From positions 504,098 to 568,097 of the forward strand of contig JABGXB010000002.1 in NCBI GenBank assembly GCA_018675975.1: a stretch of 64,000 nt of DNA, in the 5' to 3' direction. This DNA is from Candidatus Woesearchaeota archaeon. Its GTDB lineage: Archaea > Nanobdellota > Nanobdellia > Woesearchaeales > JABGXB01. The notes below the pieces were generated by a model. That model saw nothing but the letters and a program-made list of their open reading frames with translations. It was not told the origin of the DNA and searched no databases. Positions 41,710-50,783 of the stretch are shown here, in pieces (positions within the stretch are counted from its first letter, which is position 1; every line of letters begins with the position of its first letter). The translations under genes and the position numbers were made by a program.

Positions 41710-43257
41710 CTATAGATAATTTGCAATAATCTGTGCAGGTAAATTTCCATATGATAAAATTTTTTTATGAAATGTAATATAGTCCATTTTATTTTTTAAT
41801 ACATTTTCATCTCTAGCTTTTTCAATTATGTGAGCTCCAATTAAATAAGACATTGGATATGTTGGTCTTTGTGAATACCAAAAACATTCTCCTTTGGCTC
41901 TACTTTCTGGTATCATTGTATGTTTCTTTAAAAATTTCCATGCTTTTTTATAAGTCCAATTATTACAATTTGTATTTATGTCAATAATAATTCTACATGC
42001 CCTTAATGCTCTCATTTTATACATTAAAAATTTATCATAATCGGTTTTTGAAAACCCAGTATCAACCATAAGTTTTTCACAATATAATCCCCATCCTTCT
42101 ACAAAAGTTATTGATGCTAAAAATTGTCTTAAAATATTATTTTTAAATTTTGTATTATGTATTGTTGACATTTGTAAATGATGTCCTGGAAATGCTTCAT
42201 GTACTGAAGTTAATTTTAATTCATGTAAATTCATATGAGCTAATTCTTCTTTTGTTCTTGGTGTTGTTATAAAATATCTACCAATTTGTTTTTTATCATC
42301 CATTCTTGGTGGAACATAGGCTGCCGCAGGAAATTGCTTTTCTAATTGTTTTGGAGTTTTCATAACAATTAACTTTTCTTTATGGTTTATTTCAAATAAT
42401 TTATTTTTAATAATGAATTTTTTTGAATCCAATGTAATTTTTTTAGTTATTTCAATTAATTTATCTTTTTTAATAATTTTTTTATCAATTTTTTTAAAAA
42501 ATTGTTCAATGGTACAATTATTTTTATTTGCAATTTTTTTCATTTCACTTTTATATTTTTTAAGTTCATTTTGTCCTAATTTTAATAATTCATTTATATT
42601 TTGATTAATATATTTAGATTTTTTTAATATTTTACTAAATCTGGATTTCCCAATTCCATAATTATCAATACTTTGATTATATAATGTTTTAAGAAATTTT
42701 AAATATTTTTCAACTGTTTTTTTTAACTTATCAACTTTAATTAATTCATTTTTACTAAATTTTATTTTATTTTTAAGTTCATCAAAAAAATCTACATTTG
42801 ATGACATATAAATACTATTATCTAACCATATTTTTATAATTTTATTACTATTTTTTAATATTTTAATACCAATATTTAAATTTTTTATTTGAGTATCAAT
42901 TCGCGATAATATTATTGCTTTTTTATTTTTAAAATCAGATATCAAAAACTCTTGAATAGAATTATGTGGTAAAAAAATACTAGGATCTTTTAATCTTAAA
43001 TCATATTTATGTTCATCAATTTCAAGTTCTAAATGATCTTTAAACAAATTGTAATCAATTAAATCATCTTTATTTAATTTATTTATATTTATTTTTTTTA
43101 GATTAAGTAAATATTTTTCATTTAATTTTAAATTATTATTTCTATTTTTATTATCTAATAATGTTTCATTAAATAAATATTTGTGATGAGAATAATTATA
43201 AGCTCCACCTGGATTTATTTTAAAAAACTCATTAAAATATGATTTAATAATTGAAAT
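41710..43257 (-). CDS. DUF885 metallopeptidase-like protein, non-canonical start
   Basis: The reading frame has DUF885 features: 'HEAFPGHHLQ' (HEXXXGHH zinc-type motif), the downstream 'FVEGWGLYCEKL' glutamate region, 'RACRIIIDIN' and 'AKGECFWYSQRPTYPMSYLIG'. The first canonical start (TTG 43047) would remove about 70 residues, including 'NPGGAYNYSHHKYLFNETLLD', which continues the family N-terminus. In frame upstream the only start-like codons are ATT (43257) and ATA (43260), behind a GAGGTG site (43266-43271). I take AUU as start. The substrate is unknown; about 515 aa suits the family. Confidence 0.72.
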   Translation of the reverse strand: MSIIKSYFNEFFKINPGGAYNYSHHKYLFNETLLDNKNRNNNLKLNEKYLLNLKKININKLNKDDLIDYNLFKDHLELEIDEHKYDLRLKDPSIFLPHNSIQEFLISDFKNKKAIILSRIDTQIKNLNIGIKILKNSNKIIKIWLDNSIYMSSNVDFFDELKNKIKFSKNELIKVDKLKKTVEKYLKFLKTLYNQSIDNYGIGKSRFSKILKKSKYINQNINELLKLGQNELKKYKSEMKKIANKNNCTIEQFFKKIDKKIIKKDKLIEITKKITLDSKKFIIKNKLFEINHKEKLIVMKTPKQLEKQFPAAAYVPPRMDDKKQIGRYFITTPRTKEELAHMNLHELKLTSVHEAFPGHHLQMSTIHNTKFKNNILRQFLASITFVEGWGLYCEKLMVDTGFSKTDYDKFLMYKMRALRACRIIIDINTNCNNWTYKKAWKFLKKHTMIPESRAKGECFWYSQRPTYPMSYLIGAHIIEKARDENVLKNKMDYITFHKKILSYGNLPAQIIANYL

Positions 43258-43310
43258 TATTTTAACACCTCTTAATTATTAATTTTTTTTTTGTTTATTA
43301 ATTTTATTAT

Positions 43311-44876
43311 TTAAAAATCATTAATTGTATGACTTATATTATTTTCTTTAATTCCGATTTGTTCTCTTATGTTTTTTGCAATGGCTGATCCAATTAATTT
43401 AGATAGTATATTAAAATCCGTTTTTTTTATATCAAGAACATTTTTTATTCCATTATTGTGCATAACTCTAGCTCTTACTCTACCAATATATTTTAATTTT
43501 AATAATGGTAATAATTCTTCTTTTACACCATATTTTATTCTCATACTTAATTTATTTATGTCTTTTATTATTTTCATATTATTAACTATTTTAGAAATTT
43601 CACTTATACAATATAATAGCCACATGCTTTTTTCAATTTTGACCCGTAAATCTCCTGGTGTTGAATTATAATTTAATAATATTTTATTTTCTCCTGCTTC
43701 ATTTATCCATTCTTCTAAACAAAGGCTTGTTTTAAATGAATTTAAATATTCTTTATATTCTGGATCATAAATATCTGGCACATCCATAATAATATTTTCT
43801 TTATTAGATTCAAATATGGTCATTATTTTTTCAAATTCTGAATTTTTAACACGTAATAAGGGGCGCATTTCTATGGTATTTGAAATAATATTTAATAATG
43901 TTATTGGTAAAATTTCTTTTTCTGAATTTATTTTATTAATATTTTCTATTAATTCATTTGCAGTTAAAGGATCTATGTATAATTGACTTACCCTAATACC
44001 TAATTTTGTTATGTTTATATTATCAAAAAAACTATTGCTTTTATTTGCACTTGAAAATTCATCTTTTTCGAATTCTATAAATTTCCAATCATTTAAATAA
44101 TTTAATATTTTATCAATTGTAAATTTTAATCTATCCATATCACCAAATTGAAATGCCCAAAATGTTTTTGAAAAAAAATCGATAAGGTCTTTATAATTTT
44201 TTACAATTTGTGTTGATAGTAAGGATAAAATATACATTCTTAAGGTTGGTTCAACTGCAAGTTTTGAATATATTGATTCGGGTTTACCTATTAAAAATTT
44301 ATTATATATATCTTCATACTCTTTTTCATTATTTGATATTGCAATACTTTCTCCATAATCTTCTTTACCTGGCCTTCCGGCCCTTCCAGACATTTGTAAA
44401 TATTCTAAAACTGGTATCCAATCATATTCCCTTCCTGTAAATCTTTTTAATGATCTTAAAATAACTCTAAATGCTGGCATATCAAGTCCTGCTGCAAGTG
44501 ATGTAGTTGCAGAAATTATTTTTATATTTCCATTTCTAAAATTATCTTCTACTAATTTTCTTTGTTTGCTTGTAAGTCCACTATGATGAAATGCAATACC
44601 TTTTTTTATACATTTAGCAAGACGAATACATTGTTTTGTTGGTTGACTTAAATCTTTGGTTATTTGTTGTGATAAGTATTCAAAAACTTTTTTTTCATTT
44701 AATGAAAAAGGTTCATTTTTTAATTCTGGTTTAACTTGTTTTTCTCCATCAAAATAAATTAATTTTGATATATCTTCAGCACATTTTTCACTACTGCTTT
44801 TTGAACTATTAAAAACTATTCCTTGTTTTTGTTTTTTTATAGTATTAATTGCAATTTTATGTGTTGGTTCAATCAT
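43311..44876 (-). CDS. C-terminal half of a Ski2/Hel308-like helicase
   Basis: The 521-aa protein contains only the second RecA domain and the C-terminal domains of a Ski2-like helicase: motif IV region 'GIVFNSSKSS', motif V 'TTSLAAGLDMPAFRVILRS', motif VI 'QMSGRAGRPG', a winged-helix/ratchet region and a final helix-hairpin-helix ('LKYIGRVRARVMHNNGI'). Motifs Q, I (Walker A) and II (DEAH) are missing. Only 73 nt separate the ATG from the divergent neighbour, and a TATA box (44897-44905) is 25 nt upstream, so the half is expressed as such. It may pair with an N-terminal half encoded elsewhere. Confidence 0.82.
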   Translation of the reverse strand: MIEPTHKIAINTIKKQKQGIVFNSSKSSSEKCAEDISKLIYFDGEKQVKPELKNEPFSLNEKKVFEYLSQQITKDLSQPTKQCIRLAKCIKKGIAFHHSGLTSKQRKLVEDNFRNGNIKIISATTSLAAGLDMPAFRVILRSLKRFTGREYDWIPVLEYLQMSGRAGRPGKEDYGESIAISNNEKEYEDIYNKFLIGKPESIYSKLAVEPTLRMYILSLLSTQIVKNYKDLIDFFSKTFWAFQFGDMDRLKFTIDKILNYLNDWKFIEFEKDEFSSANKSNSFFDNINITKLGIRVSQLYIDPLTANELIENINKINSEKEILPITLLNIISNTIEMRPLLRVKNSEFEKIMTIFESNKENIIMDVPDIYDPEYKEYLNSFKTSLCLEEWINEAGENKILLNYNSTPGDLRVKIEKSMWLLYCISEISKIVNNMKIIKDINKLSMRIKYGVKEELLPLLKLKYIGRVRARVMHNNGIKNVLDIKKTDFNILSKLIGSAIAKNIREQIGIKENNISHTINDF

Positions 44877-44949
44877 ATAAGTAAATTTTCCATTTAATTT
44901 ATATTTCTATTGTAGTAATCATTAAAAATAAAACAATTTTTTTAATTTT

Positions 44950-45897
44950 ATGTATAAAAAAATAAAAACTAATGATGGTTCCTACACTTTATATAATTCT
45001 AAATTTGATGAAAATTATCATAGTATTTCTGGCGCGGTTCAAGAATCATATCACAAATTTATTTTTCCTTGTAAAATTTTATTCTCAAAACAAAAAATAT
45101 CTATATTGGATATTGGTTTTGGGCTTGGTTTGAATTGTTTTTGTACATTATTTTATATTTCCAAAATTTCAACTGAAAAGAAAAAAGTTATTTTTTATTC
45201 TTTTGAAAATGATATTGATTTGTTTAATAATTTAAATGAAGAATTATATTTGAATAATGATAAAAATGATAATTTTGATTTAAGTTTTATTGAATTTTTT
45301 TTATCAAAATTAAAAAATAAATTAAATGATATTAATATTAAAAATAATATTAATGATGATGAAAATAGTTTTTATATTGAATATTCTTATCAAAATATTG
45401 ATGTAAAACATTATTTTTTTATTGGGGATGTTAGAAAATTTAATTTTGAAAATCTTAATTATGATATTTGTTATCATGATCCATTTAGTTTTCACAATAA
45501 TTTAGAATTATGGACTTATGATTTTTTAAAAAAAATTATTAAAAATTTAAACTTTTTCTTTTTAACATATAGTTTTTCTTTACCTTTTTTAAATTCAGTA
45601 AATAATTTAAAATTAGATCTGTTTGAAATAGACCCAATTGGTAGAAAAACACCTAGTATTTTAGCAATTAAAAAATCAAATTTTTTAAATTGTTTTAAAT
45701 TTAATTTGTCGGTTTATAAACCTTTAAATGATATTTATTATAAATATTTAAAATCCAAATCTGCAATTTGTTATTTTGATAAAAAATTTGATTTAAATAA
45801 TGATCAAATAAAAGAAAATAGGGTTGAACTTGTTTCGAATTCTAATTTAGAAAGTTTAAGTAAAATTAAAAAAACTTGTAAACTATCACCGAAATAA
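44950..45897 (+). CDS. MnmC/DUF752-like tRNA methyltransferase
   Basis: The N-terminus has the MnmC methyltransferase signature: 'TNDGSYTLYNSKFDENYHSISGAVQESYHKF', then the SAM site 'ILDIGFGLGLN' and later 'DICYHDPFSFHNN'. In bacteria this domain makes the last methylation of mnm5U34 in tRNA wobble positions. The oxidoreductase half of bacterial MnmC is absent, as in other archaeal DUF752 proteins. Length 315 aa. TATA lies about 26 nt before the ATG. The neighbour at 50082 is another tRNA/rRNA modification enzyme but not in the same operon. Confidence 0.83.
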   Translation: MYKKIKTNDGSYTLYNSKFDENYHSISGAVQESYHKFIFPCKILFSKQKISILDIGFGLGLNCFCTLFYISKISTEKKKVIFYSFENDIDLFNNLNEELYLNNDKNDNFDLSFIEFFLSKLKNKLNDINIKNNINDDENSFYIEYSYQNIDVKHYFFIGDVRKFNFENLNYDICYHDPFSFHNNLELWTYDFLKKIIKNLNFFFLTYSFSLPFLNSVNNLKLDLFEIDPIGRKTPSILAIKKSNFLNCFKFNLSVYKPLNDIYYKYLKSKSAICYFDKKFDLNNDQIKENRVELVSNSNLESLSKIKKTCKLSPK

Positions 45898-45937
45898 ATA
45901 TAAATAATTTTACATAAATTCATTTAAGAGGTATTTA

Positions 45938-46879
45938 ATGGATTTTTTAAAAAAATTACAAAAAGATAATGAAAATTTAAAGGTTTTAGAGGATAATGAT
46001 TTAATTAATGATAAAGAATTGTTTAAAATTAATGATTTTGAAGAAAAAGATTCTAATCAAAATAATAATTCATCAAATAATAATCAATCTAATGATGAAT
46101 TTATTGATTATAATAGTAATCTAAATGATAATTCCTTTAATGGTGTAAATAATACTAATAATGATGCTAATAGTGTAATTGCTGATATTAATAATAATTT
46201 GAATAATGATTTGGGTGTTGATGAGAATAATTTACATAATGAAAATAAAATTGAAATTAATGAATTAAATAATCAAAATAATCAAATTAGTCAGAATAAT
46301 CAAATGAATCATAATACTCAAATGAACCATAATGATATTAATGCAAATTCTGAAAATATTAATAGTAATGATAATGTGAATAATAATGACAATAATAAAA
46401 ATAATGTAAATATTAATACTACTAATGATAGGATTGTAAATATGTTGGGTTCTGAATTTAATCCTGCTTTTGAACCAAATACTGGTCAAAAAAGTAATTC
46501 AGATATTAATTTAAAAAATGTAAATTTGAATGAAACCCCTACTGCAAATATTCAGCCAAATGTAAACTCAAATCTAAGAACTGGTATTAATAATACTGAT
46601 TTAGATGAATTGAAATCTAATTTACAGAAAATGCATAAATTTATTATGGACTTTCAAAAATTAAAAAATGTTGAAATTAAAACATTGTATAGTAAATTTG
46701 AACAAGTTCTAGTGAGATTAGATGTAATTGAAGATAAATTAAAAGGTGTAAATAATAAACAATCTGTCTCTAATGCTACTAATAATTCTAATGTTAATGC
46801 AAAACCAAATGATAATTCTGAATCAAAAGATTCAGATCCTTATGTGGATTTATCGAGTTTTTTTTATGCAGGTAAATAA
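45938..46879 (+). CDS. Asn-rich low-complexity protein with C-terminal coiled coil
   Basis: Residues about 35-215 are dominated by Asn with Asp, Ser and Gln, and the rest of the N-terminus is Lys/Glu/Asp. Residues about 228-275 form a coiled coil ('DELKSNLQKMHKFIMDFQKLKN'). There is no signal peptide or membrane segment. An AAGAGGT site precedes the ATG, and the stop overlaps the HerA-like ATPase start (TAATG), so the two are coupled and the proteins probably act together. The coiled coil may be the binding part. Function is unknown. Confidence 0.7.
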   Translation: MDFLKKLQKDNENLKVLEDNDLINDKELFKINDFEEKDSNQNNNSSNNNQSNDEFIDYNSNLNDNSFNGVNNTNNDANSVIADINNNLNNDLGVDENNLHNENKIEINELNNQNNQISQNNQMNHNTQMNHNDINANSENINSNDNVNNNDNNKNNVNINTTNDRIVNMLGSEFNPAFEPNTGQKSNSDINLKNVNLNETPTANIQPNVNSNLRTGINNTDLDELKSNLQKMHKFIMDFQKLKNVEIKTLYSKFEQVLVRLDVIEDKLKGVNNKQSVSNATNNSNVNAKPNDNSESKDSDPYVDLSSFFYAGK

Positions 46880-48912
46880 TGAAATTTACTATAGGTAAAA
46901 TAATAAATAATTTGGGAGTGGAACAAAAAAATGATTTAAATTTTTTAGATAAATTTTTATTAAAACATTTTGTTTGTTTTGGTGGTTCTGGTTCTGGTAA
47001 AACTTATTTATTAAAAAAATTAATTGAAGAAATAACATTAAAAAAAATCCCAGGTATTATTATTGATACTCAAGGAGATTTTTCTTCTTTAAATATTTTA
47101 AATAAAAATAATTCAAATTCAAATGATTGGAATGATGTTGAAGTAAGAATATTTACTCCATTAAGAAATAATGGTATTGAATTGTCTTTTTCACCTTTTT
47201 TTAAAATTGATTGTGAGTATGATAATTCTGAATTAGTTAATGTTATTTCTAATTGTTCAGATTCATTTACAAATTTATTGGGTTATAATATTTATAGTGA
47301 AGATGGCAAAACTACTTCTGCTTGCCTATATTTAGTTTTTGAATATTTTTATAATAATAAAAAAGAAATAAATTTTGATTCATTGATTGATTTTTTTTCA
47401 AAATCTAATGACTTAAGTTTAAAAATAAATGAGTTTTTGAGTGCTGCTAAATTAGTTCAGTTAATTAAACGTATTAAACTTCTAAATATTGGTAAAAATA
47501 AATTAATTTATGATGGGAAAATAAAATTTGATTTAGATATTTTATTTAAGCGACCAGCTTTAAATATAATTAATATTACTGGAATTGAAAACGAAGATGT
47601 TCGTTTTAATATAATTAATTTAATTATTTCTAATTTATATAATTGGATGATTAAAAATCCTTCAAATAAACTTTCATCTTTTTTAGTTATCGATGAAATT
47701 AGTTCATATATTCCTGCTGGTGTAAAAAAACCATTTACTAAAGATTTATTGCAATTATTATTTAAGCAAGCAAGAAAATATGGTGTTTCTTGTCTTATTG
47801 CAACACAAAATCCAGGTGATATTGATTACAAAGCCTTATCTCAATTTTCAACATGGTCGATTGGTCGATTAAATACAAAACAAGATTTTAAAAAAATTGA
47901 AAGTGCAATTAATTCAGTTAATTCTAATTTTAATTTTTCAACTGAATTACCTTCTTTAAAAACGGGAGAATTTTTATTATATAGTCCTGATGCTTTTGAT
48001 AATTGTGTTTTATTTAAAACAAATGAATTACTTACTGAACATAAAACAATTTCATTGAAAAATATAAAAAATGATGAATTGACTATAAAAAAAATAGAAT
48101 TAGATTTTAATTCTAAAAATAATTTGGATGATGATATAATAAATACAAATAATGGTAATTCAAAAACCGATTCTGAAAATTTAGTTAAGGGATTTCCTAT
48201 TAATGTAGAAGAAAAAGATTTATCTAATTTAATTAAAAAAAATAAAAAAAGATTTCTTATGTTTTTTTCTGAATTGGAACAGGTAGAAAAAATAGAATTG
48301 AAATATTTTCCAATTTATTATTGTTCATTAAAAATAAAAGAATCTAAGTTTTTGGGTTTGAGTCATAGTATAAGTGAATACAATGTTTTTTTTGATGCGG
48401 AAAATTTAAATCCTTTACAATTTAATCATTTTGATTTTGAATCAATTAATGGTTTTAACAATTTTATTAATTTAAATGATGATGAAATTAAAATTTTTAA
48501 AGAGATTTTTTTAAATAAAAAAATAACGCCAGCAGAAATTTCTTTAAAATTAGATTTATCAAATAGAATAATTAGTGATTGTATAAATAATTTAGTTGAA
48601 AATAATATTATTATTAAAAAAAATGATGGAAAATTAAAATTATTTTCTTTAATGGTTGATATTAATATTCCTTTTAAATTAAAAAAATTCTCTGCAATGG
48701 AAGATTATTCTTTTTATAATATGTCAATTAATAAAAAAGAAATAAATAATATTGATAGATTAAAATCCATTTTAAATATTTGGTTTTGTGATTGTACTAT
48801 TCAAAATTCTCAATTAGTTTATATGCCATATTATAATATAATTCTTTCAGATAAAAAAAATACACGTTCATTAAAAATTAATGCGTCTTCTGGTAATATT
48901 ATTAATTTTTAG
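46879..48912 (+). CDS. HerA/VirB4-like FtsK-HerA ATPase
   Basis: The 677-aa protein has a Walker A at 35-42 (GGSGSGKT), 'IIDTQGDFSSL', Walker B 'FLVIDEISSYIP' (about 270) and 'LIATQNPGDIDYKALSQFSTWSIGRL', all in HerA-superfamily order. A winged helix follows (about 535-590), and the C-terminus has two 'YMPYY/YFPIYY' type segments. HerA proteins pump DNA in end resection or conjugation; this subtype with a C-terminal wHTH is not matched to NurA, which is not in the window. It overlaps the Asn-rich protein gene by 1 nt. Confidence 0.82.
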   Translation: MKFTIGKIINNLGVEQKNDLNFLDKFLLKHFVCFGGSGSGKTYLLKKLIEEITLKKIPGIIIDTQGDFSSLNILNKNNSNSNDWNDVEVRIFTPLRNNGIELSFSPFFKIDCEYDNSELVNVISNCSDSFTNLLGYNIYSEDGKTTSACLYLVFEYFYNNKKEINFDSLIDFFSKSNDLSLKINEFLSAAKLVQLIKRIKLLNIGKNKLIYDGKIKFDLDILFKRPALNIINITGIENEDVRFNIINLIISNLYNWMIKNPSNKLSSFLVIDEISSYIPAGVKKPFTKDLLQLLFKQARKYGVSCLIATQNPGDIDYKALSQFSTWSIGRLNTKQDFKKIESAINSVNSNFNFSTELPSLKTGEFLLYSPDAFDNCVLFKTNELLTEHKTISLKNIKNDELTIKKIELDFNSKNNLDDDIINTNNGNSKTDSENLVKGFPINVEEKDLSNLIKKNKKRFLMFFSELEQVEKIELKYFPIYYCSLKIKESKFLGLSHSISEYNVFFDAENLNPLQFNHFDFESINGFNNFINLNDDEIKIFKEIFLNKKITPAEISLKLDLSNRIISDCINNLVENNIIIKKNDGKLKLFSLMVDINIPFKLKKFSAMEDYSFYNMSINKKEINNIDRLKSILNIWFCDCTIQNSQLVYMPYYNIILSDKKNTRSLKINASSGNIINF

Positions 48913-49246
48913 ATTGAAAGTTTAATATTGCTTGAGCTATATCTCCTTCGGCGTCCATTAAAAGTTCTTCAGCTTTTTCTTCATTAATATTACATTGCTC
49001 AGAAACAGTTTTTATATCTTCATCAGTAATTTCAATAATTTCTTCGTTTGCTTCAAATCTATTTTCTCCACTAATTTGATAATTTTTTTCACTACCCATT
49101 TCAATTTCTTGGACGCTAGGGTTTTCAAAAATTATCTCCCCTTCATCCATTTTAAAAATTACTTGATTTACTTTTATTTCATCTTGTTTAATGCCCATTT
49201 GTTTCATAGCTTTTGCCATATCTTTTGGATTGAGACCTGGAAACAT
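48902..49246 (-). CDS. nac: Nascent polypeptide-associated complex alpha
   Basis: The 114-aa protein begins 'MFPGLNPKDMAKAMKQMGIKQ', has the NAC beta-barrel ('VIFKMDEGEIIFENPSV') and ends with a UBA domain ('DIKTVSEQCNINEEKAEELLMDAEGDIAQAILNF'). Archaeal NAC is a homodimer that binds nascent chains at the ribosome exit. It lies one base after Sec61-beta and overlaps the convergent ATPase gene by 11 nt. Confidence 0.95.
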   Translation of the reverse strand: MFPGLNPKDMAKAMKQMGIKQDEIKVNQVIFKMDEGEIIFENPSVQEIEMGSEKNYQISGENRFEANEEIIEITDEDIKTVSEQCNINEEKAEELLMDAEGDIAQAILNFQSKN

Positions 49247-49247
49247 T

Positions 49248-49421
49248 TTATAGACCTAATATGTTGATTCCATAATTGTATAATAGAAATTGAAAAATAA
49301 TAACTAATACTATAACAACAATAACTGCTTTAGGGTCAATAATAATTTTACTAGAAATTTCTTTACCAAAATTTACTAATCCGCCACCTGTGGGCATACT
49401 AAACCCTTTATTTTTTACCAT
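49248..49421 (-). CDS. secG: Protein translocase subunit Sec61-beta
   Basis: A short gene encodes 57 residues. It has the Sec61-beta core 'MPTGGGLVNFGKEISSKI..DPKAV' followed by a single C-terminal membrane helix. Archaeal Sec-beta is a tail-anchored accessory subunit of the SecYE channel. NAC starts one base after its stop, so the pair forms a co-translational targeting operon, fitting with SRP54/FtsY nearby. Start ATG 49421; upstream is AT-rich. Confidence 0.88.
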   Translation of the reverse strand: MVKNKGFSMPTGGGLVNFGKEISSKIIIDPKAVIVVIVLVIIFQFLLYNYGINILGL

Positions 49422-49556
49422 ATTTTTTATTTTTTATTTTTCTTTATAAATTTATCTTGAAGATTTGAATATTTTATTTTTATTTTATAAAACGATAACT
49501 TTAAAAGTTGATTATATGTACTCTCATTATTTATATCAATATTATAGGTGATTTTA

Positions 49557-49787
49557 ATGGAAATGACAAAACCGTTTGACACTCTAAATGCTTCAAAAGG
49601 CAAAAGAGTTGTAATTGAATTAACAAAAGAAAAAAGAAGATTAATAGGCACATTAAAGGCTTTTGATCAACATATTAATGTTGTTTTAGAAGAGACTGAG
49701 GAATATTTGGATGGAGAATTAAAAAGTAAATTAGGTTCCGTTTTTTTAAGAGGAGCTGCAATTTTATATATTTCTCCTGCTAATTAA
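49557..49787 (+). CDS. Sm-like (LSm) RNA-binding protein
   Basis: The 76-aa protein has Sm1 ('[39 protein letters not shown]' region) and Sm2 ('[14 protein letters not shown]') motifs. Archaeal LSm rings bind U-rich RNA. I start it at ATG 49557 behind an AGGTGA site (49546-49551), not at the in-frame GTG 49548. The eL37 gene follows after 5 nt, a conserved archaeal pair. Confidence 0.94.
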   Translation: MEMTKPFDTLNASKGKRVVIELTKEKRRLIGTLKAFDQHINVVLEETEEYLDGELKSKLGSVFLRGAAILYISPAN

Positions 49788-49792
49788 TAAAA

Positions 49793-49963
49793 ATGAAAGG
49801 AACACCATCAAAAGGTAAAGGAGCAAGAAGTTTAAGTCATACTTACTGTAGACGTTGTGGTAGTAGATCATATCATATTAGAACTAGTATTTGTTCAAGT
49901 TGTGGTTATGGGAATTCAACTAGATTTAGACCATCTCAATCAAGAAAAGTTAAACAAAAATAA
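49793..49963 (+). CDS. rpl37e: Large-subunit ribosomal protein eL37
   Basis: A 56-aa basic zinc protein: '[10 protein letters not shown]' start, then CRRCG and CSSCG pairs and '[13 protein letters not shown]'. This is standard archaeal eL37. It follows LSm by 5 nt and precedes tRNA-Leu by 15 nt, so a shared transcript is plausible. Confidence 0.95.
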   Translation: MKGTPSKGKGARSLSHTYCRRCGSRSYHIRTSICSSCGYGNSTRFRPSQSRKVKQK

Positions 49964-49978
49964 TTCTACTGACTTTAT

Positions 49979-50061
49979 GGCGGGTTGCCGGAGTGGTCAA
50001 ACGGGGTGGATTTAGGCTCCGCTGGCTTATGCCTACGCGTGTTCGAATCACGTACTCGCCA
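49979..50061 (+). tRNA. tRNA-Leu (anticodon TAG)
   Basis: An 83-nt class II tRNA. The acceptor is GGCGGGT/ACTCGCC with one G-T pair and discriminator A73. The anticodon stem GTGGA/TCCGC holds loop TTTAGGC, so the anticodon is TAG, reading CUA/CUG. A 14-nt variable arm and T loop TTCGAAT are present. CCA is not encoded. It is 15 nt after eL37 and 20 nt before the pseudouridine synthase gene. Confidence 0.94.
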
Positions 50062-50081
50062 TTTTTTATATATATGTTAAA

Positions 50082-50783
50082 ATGAAATTAATAAAATATT
50101 TAATTCAATGTGGTATTGGTTCAAGAAGAAAATGTATTTCTTATGTTGATGAAAAAAAAATAAAAATCAATAATGAAATTGCAGAATCTATTTTTCAAGA
50201 AATTACACAAACTGACAAAGTAAAATTCAATGATAAACTACTAAAATCTGAAACCTTTGACTATTATGTTTTAAATAAACCAAAAAATTATATTTGTTCT
50301 AATGATGATAAATTTTACAACAAATTAGTTATTAATTTACTTCCAAAAAATAAACGATTATTTACTGTTGGTAGGTTAGATAAAAATACTACTGGTTTAA
50401 TACTAATTACTAATGATGGAAATTTTGCAAATGATATTTTACATCCGTCTAAAAAAGTAATTAAATCATATGAAGTTATTATTGAGGGTAAATTAAATTT
50501 TAATGAAATTAAATTTTTTAAAAATCATGTTAAACACATTGGTAAAATTTGGTTTCAAGTTGAAGACTTAATTTTTTCAGACAATCATACAAAACTAATT
50601 TTTAAAATTATTGAGGGTAAAAAACATATTGTTAAGAATTTTTTTACATATAATGGTGTTAAAATATTAGATTTAAAAAGAATGTCAATTGGTAATTTAA
50701 ATCTAAATGAATTACAAATTAATGATGGTGAATATAAAAAAACCACTAAAACCTATTTACTTGATAGTATTTTTAAAAATTAA
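50082..50783 (+). CDS. RsuA-type pseudouridine synthase
   Basis: The 233-aa protein begins with an S4 RNA-binding domain ('LIKYLIQCGIGSRRKCISYVDEKKIKINN') and continues with an RsuA/RluB-family catalytic domain whose active-site Asp is in 'GRLDKNTTGLILITNDG'. It converts uridine to pseudouridine, probably in rRNA. This family is mainly bacterial, so transfer is likely; the gene's base composition matches the host, so it is not recent. It is just downstream of tRNA-Leu. Confidence 0.9.
   Translation: MKLIKYLIQCGIGSRRKCISYVDEKKIKINNEIAESIFQEITQTDKVKFNDKLLKSETFDYYVLNKPKNYICSNDDKFYNKLVINLLPKNKRLFTVGRLDKNTTGLILITNDGNFANDILHPSKKVIKSYEVIIEGKLNFNEIKFFKNHVKHIGKIWFQVEDLIFSDNHTKLIFKIIEGKKHIVKNFFTYNGVKILDLKRMSIGNLNLNELQINDGEYKKTTKTYLLDSIFKN

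Noticed and set aside
46265-46489. Ile-rich minus-strand ORF.
   Set aside because: It is the antisense of Asn codons (AAT/ATT) in the Asn-rich gene.
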